Assembly (NCBI GenBank): GCA_964568985.1
Contig: CAZMSP010000024.1
Location: 1 to 23,147 of the forward strand
Reading direction: 5' to 3'
DNA from: CAZBWE01 sp964568985
GTDB taxonomy: Bacteria > Planctomycetota > Phycisphaerae > Sedimentisphaerales > Anaerobacaceae
DNA: 23,147 nt
Shown here: positions 1 to 6,420 of the stretch, piece after piece
Numbering within the stretch: the first letter of the stretch is position 1
Layout: each line of letters starts with the position of its first letter
The notes under the pieces: model-generated
The model's database searches: none
Told to the model about the DNA's origin: nothing
What the model saw: the letters and a program-made list of their open reading frames with translations, nothing else
Made by a program: the position numbers and the translations under genes

Positions 1-704
1 TCGTATTCATTGATAGGCTGACCAAAACTGGCGGCTTCCTTGATTTTAGTATTGAAATTAACAATAGTTTTGAACATTTTGTCGGCGAAGTGAGCACGCA
101 GTTCCGCCAGGATTTCTCTGGCCATCTTCGTTCTTATATCATACATACTGGCAAGGACTTTGGTATCTACGCGCTGAGTGCATCGCTCGCAGAGAATTCT
201 GATGGTCTCAAGCTGCTTACTGAGGCCATGCAGTGCAAAGTAACCAGTCTCAACAGGAACGATAACATCGGTTGCCGCTGTTAATGCGTTGAAGGTTAAC
301 AGGCCCACAGCCGGGGGACAATCGATTATCGAGTAGTCATACTCGGCCTTTACCTGGTCCAAAACCTGCCTTAAGCAGTATTCGCGCTCGGCAATTCCAG
401 CCATCTGCTGCTCGAACGCCGACAGATCTATACTGGCTGGCGCCAGCTCTAATCTATCGTTAATCTGCCAGAGCATTTCTGTCAGGCGTATTGGTTCATT
501 TCTGCTTCTACTTATCAGGACATCATAAATACTTTGCTCAATCTGTTCCTCGGGCACGGCCAAGCCGACTGCGCAATGCGACTGCGGGTCCATATCGACC
601 AGCAGAACCCTCTTTCCCGCTTCAGCAAGAGTGCTTGCCAAGTTTATCGATACAGTAGTCTTGCCACAACCGCCCTTTTGGTTAACAACCGCTATGTTTC
701 TCAT
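1..704 (-). CDS. parA: ParA/Soj family chromosome-partitioning ATPase (3' end cut by window)
   Basis: About 234 residues are visible and the frame is still open at the window start, so the C-terminus is missing. The protein begins MRNIAVVNQKGGCGKTT, with the deviant Walker A motif KGGCGKTT at residues 10-17 that defines ParA/MinD ATPases. It continues with VDMDPQSH (Walker A' region, the ParA DxDPQ signature) and the Walker B segment YSIIDCPPAVG. The family forms ATP-dependent dimers on DNA and, with ParB bound at parS, segregates the origin region. The start is supported by GGAG about 8 nt upstream. A parB partner would be expected downstream, outside the window to the left. Soj-type parA genes usually lie near the origin, which fits the dnaN-gyrB cluster 12 kb away. 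A plasmid-type or orphan ParA cannot be excluded without ParB. Confidence 0.93.
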   Translation of the reverse strand, partial: MRNIAVVNQKGGCGKTTVSINLASTLAEAGKRVLLVDMDPQSHCAVGLAVPEEQIEQSIYDVLISRSRNEPIRLTEMLWQINDRLELAPASIDLSAFEQQMAGIAEREYCLRQVLDQVKAEYDYSIIDCPPAVGLLTFNALTAATDVIVPVETGYFALHGLSKQLETIRILCERCTQRVDTKVLASMYDIRTKMAREILAELRAHFADKMFKTIVNFNTKIKEAASFGQPINEY

Positions 705-1014
705 AGTTCATCTCCAACTCAGAGGCCTTCTGCCTTAATAACCCGCCAGGGGCAGATAAAGCCCCTTTCCACTATAGAAAATGTCTTTTTGCGTACGCCG
801 TAAAACCTTTATTTTCAATGCTAGAAAGTAACCAAGCGCCCGATAATACTATTCGGCAAAGAAAACTGAAAAACTTTATCTTTTTATAGGACTGACCGTG
901 TGGATACCGGGCAATAAGCGCGTTTCGGAAAATACAAATATGCCCTGCGGATAGTTTTACATATTGTTTTATCTGCTTATCGTGGCTGAGATAGGCCATA
1001 GATGCAGTTGCACT

Positions 1015-1110
1015 ACCCTTCGACTCTTTCGAGCACGCACCCTTCGACAGGCTCAGGACAGGCAAGACAGGTTCGTTCAGGGCATAGTGAGCAAGGTCGA
1101 ACTATGCAAA
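1015..1110. repeat. Dispersed palindromic repeat (TTCGACAGGCTCAGGACAGG type)
   Basis: The core CCTTCGACAGGCTCAGGACA at 1041-1060 is followed by a diverged, partly inverted copy (GTTCGTTCAGGG, then GAGCAAGGTCGAAC) ending near 1102, so the element has inverted TTCGAC/GTCGAA ends. Related copies are at 17848-17920 and 18397-18422. Such TTCGAC...CTCAGG elements are dispersed intergenic repeats in many environmental bacterial genomes. They carry no gene of their own. Confidence 0.7.
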
Positions 1111-1297
1111 GCTGTCCCTGTAAAAAATCGCGAAAGTTCACCAGAATTGCCCTGTTAAATTATTGTTATACACCTCAAATTGACCGATTCTTCGCGTAAA
1201 TGTGCTTAGAAACGTCATAAAAATGGTTTTTACTAAGCCACCTCTCTGAACCAATATGAGGACGTAGTTTGATGCCCGAGCCGAGAATAAACTTTTG

Positions 1298-1326
1298 TTG
1301 CTGCTCGGCGTAACAAACGATATAAT
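1298..1326 (+). promoter_or_regulatory. Sigma70-like promoter candidate upstream of the RidA-like gene
   Basis: A perfect TATAAT lies at 1321-1326. TTGCTG (3/6 match to TTGACA) lies at 1298-1303 with a 17-base spacer. The next sequence is a hairpin-rich leader of about 270 bases before the GTG start at 1606. This is a motif match only. Planctomycete promoters are poorly characterised and AT-rich DNA often gives chance TATAAT matches. Confidence 0.4.
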
Positions 1327-1605
1327 ATTATATGCTTGCACGCGGTTTGTGGCACTGTAGAGATGAGATTTGACTCGTCTCGGCGAAGGCTTTCCGATCC
1401 GTAGTCGGAGAAGATAATGCGGTAGCGAATGGCTTAATCGGCCTAAAAACGACCAGTTTGAGTTACATAAGTTCACGAAAGTATGTTTATCCGCCAACCT
1501 CACAGCTGTTTGCAAAAGGCATTTCCTCGTATCTATAAGGTTAAGCTTGAAGGTCATATCGCCGATTCGTGGGTAAAGAATAGGATTTTTTGGGATTTAT
1601 AGGTC

Positions 1606-2709
1606 GTGAAAATTGATACACGCAAGATTAAGTCAGACGAGGCGGTTGAGATTTACATCACAGCGTCGGTCACACCAAATATTGCCTTAAAAAAACAGGT
1701 GGAGGAGCTTTTTAGCGGCATCCGCCATATATTAGAGTCGGAGCAGGCCCACATTCTTCAGGAGCGGGTTTTTGGTGCCGCTGACGCTTTACAGCTTGCT
1801 CATTCGGTAAGGGCGGATGTTTACGGCAGTTATGATGATGGTGTGGAGCCAGCCTGGCTGTTGGTTCCAGAAGGAATCAACGGCCGGATTGCCGGCGTGC
1901 AGGTGCATGCTTTAAGCGGTGAGGCAACTCCAAAAATTTTGCGCTCGGGAACAACGCCTTGCGGACGCCTGGTGCACATCGGTGATAGCGAGTATCTTAC
2001 CCTCTCATGTATTCAAGCTCCTAAGGCGAGGCAAGTGACTGAACAGACGCGAGTCATGTTAGAAAAAGGCGAGACGGTATTAAAACAAGCAGGCACTGAT
2101 ATGTATTCGGTGGCCCGTACATGGATGTGGCTGAGCGATATTCTTTCGTGGTACGACGATTTCAACAAGACAAGAAACAGATTTTTCACCGAGCGGGGAC
2201 TCATCGGCAATGGTGTTGTAAACAAGATGCCCGCCAGTACCGGCATCGGTATCGGTCCCAGAAGTGGGTCGATTTGTGGGATGGACCTTGTAGCAGTGAT
2301 TGGCCCAAATAAAACAATAGAATATTTTGACGCCAGCGGGAGCCAAAACTCCGCTCTCAAATACGGTTCAGCCTTCTCACGAGCTTCCCGCGTCGAGACA
2401 CCAGCAGGTACGACGCTTTTCATCTCAGGAACAGCCTCCATCAGCGTGGATGGAGAAACCACAAACACAGGTGATGCCCTGAAGCAAATCGAAGTATCAA
2501 TAAGCAATGTGCGGGCGATTCTGCACGAAATGCAATGCGACGACGAAGATGTTGTTCAAGCCACCGCATATTGTAAAAACGCAGAGGTCGAAAAGATCTT
2601 CTGGAGTGAATTCAGCGATTTGGCCTGGCCGAATCTAACTGCCATAGCTGATATTTGCCGTGACGACCTGCTTTTCGAAATCGAAGCAACGGCTACAGTT
2701 GCCAAGTAA
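1606..2709 (+). CDS. RidA/YjgF superfamily protein, chorismatase (FkbO/Hyg5)-like two-domain form
   Basis: The product has 367 residues with a GTG start directly after an in-frame TAG at 1600-1602, so it cannot begin earlier. Two RidA-like halves are visible. The first (about 118-200) has the pattern EQTRVMLEKGETVLKQAG. The second (about 210-365) has PASTGIGIG, then AFSRASRV, and TLFISGTASIS followed by GDALKQIEVSISNV. The FxSGTASI...GD...Q...N order matches the long RidA relatives that include the chorismate-hydrolysing FkbO/Hyg5 enzymes. The fold and family are well supported. The substrate is not: catalytic residues were not mapped, and no shikimate or polyketide genes lie nearby. It is followed after 72 bases, on the same strand, by the DUF6057-like gene and may be cotranscribed with it. 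The ribosome site is weak (an AGG just before the start). Confidence 0.8.
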   Translation: MKIDTRKIKSDEAVEIYITASVTPNIALKKQVEELFSGIRHILESEQAHILQERVFGAADALQLAHSVRADVYGSYDDGVEPAWLLVPEGINGRIAGVQVHALSGEATPKILRSGTTPCGRLVHIGDSEYLTLSCIQAPKARQVTEQTRVMLEKGETVLKQAGTDMYSVARTWMWLSDILSWYDDFNKTRNRFFTERGLIGNGVVNKMPASTGIGIGPRSGSICGMDLVAVIGPNKTIEYFDASGSQNSALKYGSAFSRASRVETPAGTTLFISGTASISVDGETTNTGDALKQIEVSISNVRAILHEMQCDDEDVVQATAYCKNAEVEKIFWSEFSDLAWPNLTAIADICRDDLLFEIEATATVAK

Positions 2710-2781
2710 ACAAGCCGGTCCGCCCACAACAGGCGTACGCTTAAAACTATTGTTACGTAAACGCTGATAAAAATAATCACA

Positions 2782-4809
2782 ATGAGGCCTACTGAGCAAA
2801 AAATAACCCAGCGTGCCTCTGCGTCTCTCGACGCAAGTCGAGGCAGCAGGCGAAATTGGAACATACCTGCGGGTTCCATAATATTTTTTGTATGTTTCTA
2901 TCTGCACATCTGGCTATTTGTTGAACCCCGTCTTATTTATCACGGCTTTGGAAGTTTCACAGCTTATCCGGCTTTTTCGGCAGACTGGGAATTTCTCAAG
3001 AACTCTTTGAGTTATCCAGGTGGCGTGGTCGAATATGCAAGTGGGTTTTTGTCACAACTGTATTACTTCTCATGGGTGGGAGCCCTGGTTATCACGGCAG
3101 TCGGNNNNNNNNNNNNNNNNNNNNNNNNNNNNNNNNNNNNNNNNNNNNNNNNNNNNNNNNNNNNNNNNNNNNNNNNNNNNNNNNNNNNNNNNNNNNNNNN
3201 NNNNCTAAAAATTATATGCTATATACCAGCAATAATGTTACTGCTGGTACATAACCGTTATGATAGTCACCTAACCACTTTTCTATCTTTATTGGCAGTG
3301 CTCTGGTTCTCGGTTGGGTATGCAAAGATGACCGTTCGCCCCTTAGGGGCTCGTTTGGCAGTGTTTTTAGCTGAATTCTGCCTGCTGTACTATATTGCCA
3401 GCGGTGCAGGTTTCGTCTTCGCATTTCTGGCAACGATTTATGAAATTTTCGTTGGTCGGCGCAAGGCTCTCAAAATACTGTTTCCAACGGTAGCAATCGG
3501 TACCTATCTTGTCACCAGATACGTCTTTGATTTAGAAACTAAAATTATCTATCTGCCCTCGCTATGGCAGTTAACATATCGGCCGGGGGTTAGAAACATC
3601 ATAATATGTATTTATTTTTTCTTCCCGCTGGTGTTATTTACAGTAGGGTTATGGCGATGGCTGACCATAAAGAAGGCCTCCGTCGGCAAGTCCGCCGTAC
3701 AGACCCGCCACACAGATGACGGGCAAGTGGCGGACAAGTCCAAAATGCGTGACAAGCATAAATCCCCAGCGGCAGAGAAGCCGTGGCGGCCCTTCCAGAA
3801 CAACAAGGTTAAATGGGCCATAGAAGCAGCATTGCCGGTCGTCATTCTCCTCGTAAGTATTTTTGTCTCCTTCGACGGTACAAAGAAGAAACTGGTGCAG
3901 GTAGACTACTTTGCGCATCAGGAGATGTGGCCTGAAGTTCTCCAGACAGCCCGCCAGATTCAGCTCAAATCATACGATCTCTGCTGCATTCATGATATTG
4001 ACCAGGCTTTATACTATACCGGTCAGCTTGGAGATAAGATGTTCTATTATCCACAGGATATCGACGCTTTGATACTTTTCAGTGCCGAAGGCAAGAGCCC
4101 TGCCGGCAGGATATTTATGAAAAGGAGTGAGTTGTTTTTGAAGCTTGGGCACATCGGTAGTGCTGAAAAAGATGCCTTCGAGTATTTGGAGGTTATAGGC
4201 AACAATCCTTTAATTCTTGAACAGCTTGCGACAATAAAGCTGGTCAAAGGTCAGGTTGAGGCTGCAAAGGTATTTATGAACGCGTTAGCCAAGGATTTGA
4301 TATTCGGCAATCGTGGGCGAGAGATGCTTCGACATCTCCAAGAGAACCCCGAACCGGCAAGCGATAAAAGGATTCAACAATTACGCTCAATTGCCTCTGA
4401 TACAAAAAGCGTCAGCGATACGCTTGACGACGAATTTTTCTCACAACTTCTGGATAAAAATAAGAATAACAGGATGGCATTCGAATATATGATGGCTTTT
4501 TATCTGCTGAGCGGGCAGGTAGAAAAGATTGTGGCCAACATCGGTCGTCTTAAAGACCTTGGCTATGCGAGATTACCACAATACTACGAAGAAGCAATTG
4601 TGATCTATATGGGAAGATTTAAAAAGCCAACCCTGCCCGGACAAGTCCTGCCGCCACGACGCGAAACTATTAAACGAGCTAAAACAGTCGGTAGAGTTTA
4701 CAACTACTATAGCGGTAATGAACAGCCTATCAGGAAAGCATTGGGTCCAGCTTTCGCCAATAGTTATTTTTTATATTACCTCTTCGGTGTGCCAAGAGAC
4801 AAAATATGA
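2782..4809 (+). CDS. DUF6057-like multi-pass membrane protein with TPR-like C-terminal part (contains assembly gap)
   Basis: The frame gives 675 codons, of which 34 are unknown because of the N run at 3105-3204. The first transmembrane helix is at about 31-48. It is followed by a loop containing SYPGG (77-81) and another helix entering the gap. After the gap come a helix ending in HNRYD, three or four more helices up to about residue 310, and a hydrophilic linker. One further helix follows near 350, then an alpha-helical, TPR-like region from about 390. The SYPGGxxxY and HNRYD landmarks are what I associate with DUF6057 proteins of Bacteroidetes and Planctomycetes, whose function is unknown. 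Topology suggests an inner-membrane protein with a soluble helical tail. Its stop codon overlaps the next start (ATGA), indicating translational coupling to the PD40 protein. No clear ribosome site precedes the ATG. The length and frame across the gap are uncertain. Confidence 0.75.
   Translation: MRPTEQKITQRASASLDASRGSRRNWNIPAGSIIFFVCFYLHIWLFVEPRLIYHGFGSFTAYPAFSADWEFLKNSLSYPGGVVEYASGFLSQLYYFSWVGALVITAVXXXXXXXXXXXXXXXXXXXXXXXXXXXXXXXXXXLKIICYIPAIMLLLVHNRYDSHLTTFLSLLAVLWFSVGYAKMTVRPLGARLAVFLAEFCLLYYIASGAGFVFAFLATIYEIFVGRRKALKILFPTVAIGTYLVTRYVFDLETKIIYLPSLWQLTYRPGVRNIIICIYFFFPLVLFTVGLWRWLTIKKASVGKSAVQTRHTDDGQVADKSKMRDKHKSPAAEKPWRPFQNNKVKWAIEAALPVVILLVSIFVSFDGTKKKLVQVDYFAHQEMWPEVLQTARQIQLKSYDLCCIHDIDQALYYTGQLGDKMFYYPQDIDALILFSAEGKSPAGRIFMKRSELFLKLGHIGSAEKDAFEYLEVIGNNPLILEQLATIKLVKGQVEAAKVFMNALAKDLIFGNRGREMLRHLQENPEPASDKRIQQLRSIASDTKSVSDTLDDEFFSQLLDKNKNNRMAFEYMMAFYLLSGQVEKIVANIGRLKDLGYARLPQYYEEAIVIYMGRFKKPTLPGQVLPPRRETIKRAKTVGRVYNYYSGNEQPIRKALGPAFANSYFLYYLFGVPRDKI
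2827..2842 (+). repeat. Small perfect hairpin CTCGAC-GCAA-GTCGAG near the DUF6057 gene start
   Basis: Six perfect base pairs enclose a GCAA loop, which would be a GNRA tetraloop in RNA. It lies about 45 bases inside the coding region, where the encoded N-terminus (SASLDASRGS) is low in complexity. It resembles the GTAA-looped hairpins at 16836-16847 and 18321-18348. Confidence 0.45.
3105..3204. other. Assembly gap of 100 N
   Basis: Exactly 100 undetermined bases interrupt the membrane-protein gene. A round 100 is the usual placeholder for a gap of unknown size, so neither the missing length nor the reading frame across it is real data. The joined frame on both sides reads well as one protein. 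Confidence 0.98.
3690..3735 (+). repeat. Inverted repeat inside the DUF6057 gene linker
   Basis: GTCCGCC at 3690-3696 pairs perfectly with GGCGGAC at 3729-3735. It falls in the hydrophilic linker (QTRHTDDGQVADKSKMRDKH) between the transmembrane block and the TPR-like tail. The position and composition suggest an inserted repeat tolerated in a linker. Confidence 0.4.
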
Positions 4810-6353
4810 GAAAACTACGTAGCTACCTTATACTAATATGTACAGCCGCTGCAGGGGCAGCTGTATTGTGGTTTGCATTAAATAAAGATACTGAGGTAGT
4901 CAAAGACTACAAGATTATTCCTCGTATGCCCCGCATCCGGCCGGATTATACAGGGACGGCTATTCCGCCAAACATATCACCTTTGAACTTTATAGTTACT
5001 GAGCCGGGCACAAGATACTTAGTCAAAATATACTCAGGCGCAGGCGAACCTATCGATGTCTTCAGCAAGACAGGTGAGATTAAAATCCCACTGCGGCGAT
5101 GGATGTCACTGTTAAATACCAACCGTGGCAGGCAGCTTTCTTTCGATGTTTATGCGAAGAACAAAGACGGTCTCTGGAGCCGATATGAAACAATTACTAA
5201 CACTATCGCAAAAGAAGATATTGACAGTTATCTGGTATACCGTTTTATGAAACCAATATTCAGCTGGTGGAACAACATAGGCATTTATCAGCGCAATCTG
5301 GAAAATTATGAAAATAAAGTAGTTCTACACGGTACGTCTTTTATTTACGGCTGTCTTAATTGCCATACCTTCCTAAATAATACGCCTGAGTATATGACGC
5401 TGGGTATTCGCAGTCCCACTTATGGCAGCGCAACTCTACTTGCTCACGATAGGAAGGTCCATAAGTTAGGGACAAAGTTCAGCTACACGTCCTGGCATCC
5501 CAGCGGTCGATTAGTCGCATTTTCTATGAATAAGGTTCGGCAGTTCTTTCATAGGACTGCGATGGAGGTTCGTGATGTGATTGACCTTGACTCGGCTATC
5601 TGCTACTACATTGTTGACAGTCAGAAAATAAAAACTATACCCGCACTATCCGAAAAAGACAGACTGGAAACATATCCGACATGGTCGCCGGACGGTCGAT
5701 ACCTGTATTTCTGCAGCGCTCCAATTCTGTGGACGGACCGCGATAAGTTACCACTGCAGCGATATGATGAAGTAAAATATGACTTGCGGCGAATCAGTTA
5801 CAACGTGGAAAAAGACGAATGGGGCCAACCCGAGACGGTTCTCTCAGCAGAAGAAACAAAGATGAGCATTTTGTGCCCCCGTATTTCTCCAGACGGCAAA
5901 TTTCTCATATTCTGTATGTGTGAATATGGATGCTTTCCGGTGTATCAACCCAGCAGTGACCTATACATGATGGACCTGAAAACCGGCAAATATGACAAAC
6001 TTCCCATCAACAGCGAATATTCAGAATCGTGGCACAGCTTCTCAAGCAACAGCCGGTGGCTAACTTTCAGCAGCAAGCGGCTGGACGGATTGTTTACGCG
6101 AACCTATTTCAGCTATATTGATGAAACTGGCCGTGCATACAAGCCTTTCATCCTGCCACAAAAAGACCCGGCATATTACGATTCACTGCTGCAGACCTAT
6201 AGCGTCCCGGAACTGATTACCCGCCGGGTTGAGGTCAGTAAAGCAGCTCTGGCCCGGGCAGTTCGAGGCCCAGCCAAGATTGCCCCTGATATGCCAATCA
6301 CCGGCGCCACTGCTGCCGTCGGACATGCCGAGTCCTGGCAGGGTCGTGAATAA
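4806..6353 (+). CDS. Exported TolB-like PD40 beta-propeller protein with CxxCH motif
   Basis: The product has 515 residues. It begins with a basic N-terminus and a single hydrophobic segment (residues 7-24), a signal anchor or uncleaved signal peptide, so the rest should lie outside the cytoplasmic membrane. A beta-rich domain covers about 55-135. A CLNCH motif at 183-187 could attach a c-type heme. From about 225 there are four or more WD40-like PD40 repeats: SWHPSGRLVAFS, TWSPDGRYLYF, RISPDGKFLIF and a diverged SSNSRWLTFSSKR. Related propeller proteins in Bacteroidetes are often labelled 'cytochrome c biosynthesis protein' or TolB-like, without demonstrated function. Translation is probably coupled to the upstream membrane protein through the ATGA overlap, so the two likely act together at the membrane. 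Heme binding is unproven: the cysteines could instead form a disulfide or bind metal. Confidence 0.78.
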   Translation: MRKLRSYLILICTAAAGAAVLWFALNKDTEVVKDYKIIPRMPRIRPDYTGTAIPPNISPLNFIVTEPGTRYLVKIYSGAGEPIDVFSKTGEIKIPLRRWMSLLNTNRGRQLSFDVYAKNKDGLWSRYETITNTIAKEDIDSYLVYRFMKPIFSWWNNIGIYQRNLENYENKVVLHGTSFIYGCLNCHTFLNNTPEYMTLGIRSPTYGSATLLAHDRKVHKLGTKFSYTSWHPSGRLVAFSMNKVRQFFHRTAMEVRDVIDLDSAICYYIVDSQKIKTIPALSEKDRLETYPTWSPDGRYLYFCSAPILWTDRDKLPLQRYDEVKYDLRRISYNVEKDEWGQPETVLSAEETKMSILCPRISPDGKFLIFCMCEYGCFPVYQPSSDLYMMDLKTGKYDKLPINSEYSESWHSFSSNSRWLTFSSKRLDGLFTRTYFSYIDETGRAYKPFILPQKDPAYYDSLLQTYSVPELITRRVEVSKAALARAVRGPAKIAPDMPITGATAAVGHAESWQGRE

Positions 6354-6420
6354 CCTGTATAGAAAAGGTGTTACTCGAAACCCCAAATTAGAGATAGAAA
6401 AAAACTGCTTAAGAAAATAA

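Larger units (their letters stand above)
705..1605. other. Long intergenic region without a convincing gene
   Basis: This 900-base stretch separates the divergent parA and RidA-like genes. The open frames here have no recognisable protein features and overlap repeats. Contents: a small GC hairpin (749-753 with 761-765) in the parA leader; one 8/9 match to a DnaA box, TGTGGATAC at 899-907; a dispersed palindromic repeat at about 1015-1110; a promoter-like site at 1298-1326; and hairpin-forming sequence at 1360-1413. The divergent promoters of the two flanking genes must lie here. Confidence 0.6.

Noticed and set aside
1340..1440. Possible cobalamin riboswitch
   Set aside because: GGCACTGTA, GAAGG and AGTCGGAGA recall the 3' half, but the B12 box matches only about half its positions, the upstream GGTGAAAATCC part is missing, and the downstream gene has no link to cobalamin.
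1138..1557. 139-codon reverse-strand open frame
   Set aside because: No domain or signal features and no ribosome site; it runs antisense through hairpin-rich leader sequence and the promoter candidate.
2013..2507. 164-codon reverse-strand frame inside the RidA-like gene
   Set aside because: It is the antisense shadow of a clearly conserved coding region and has no recognisable protein features.
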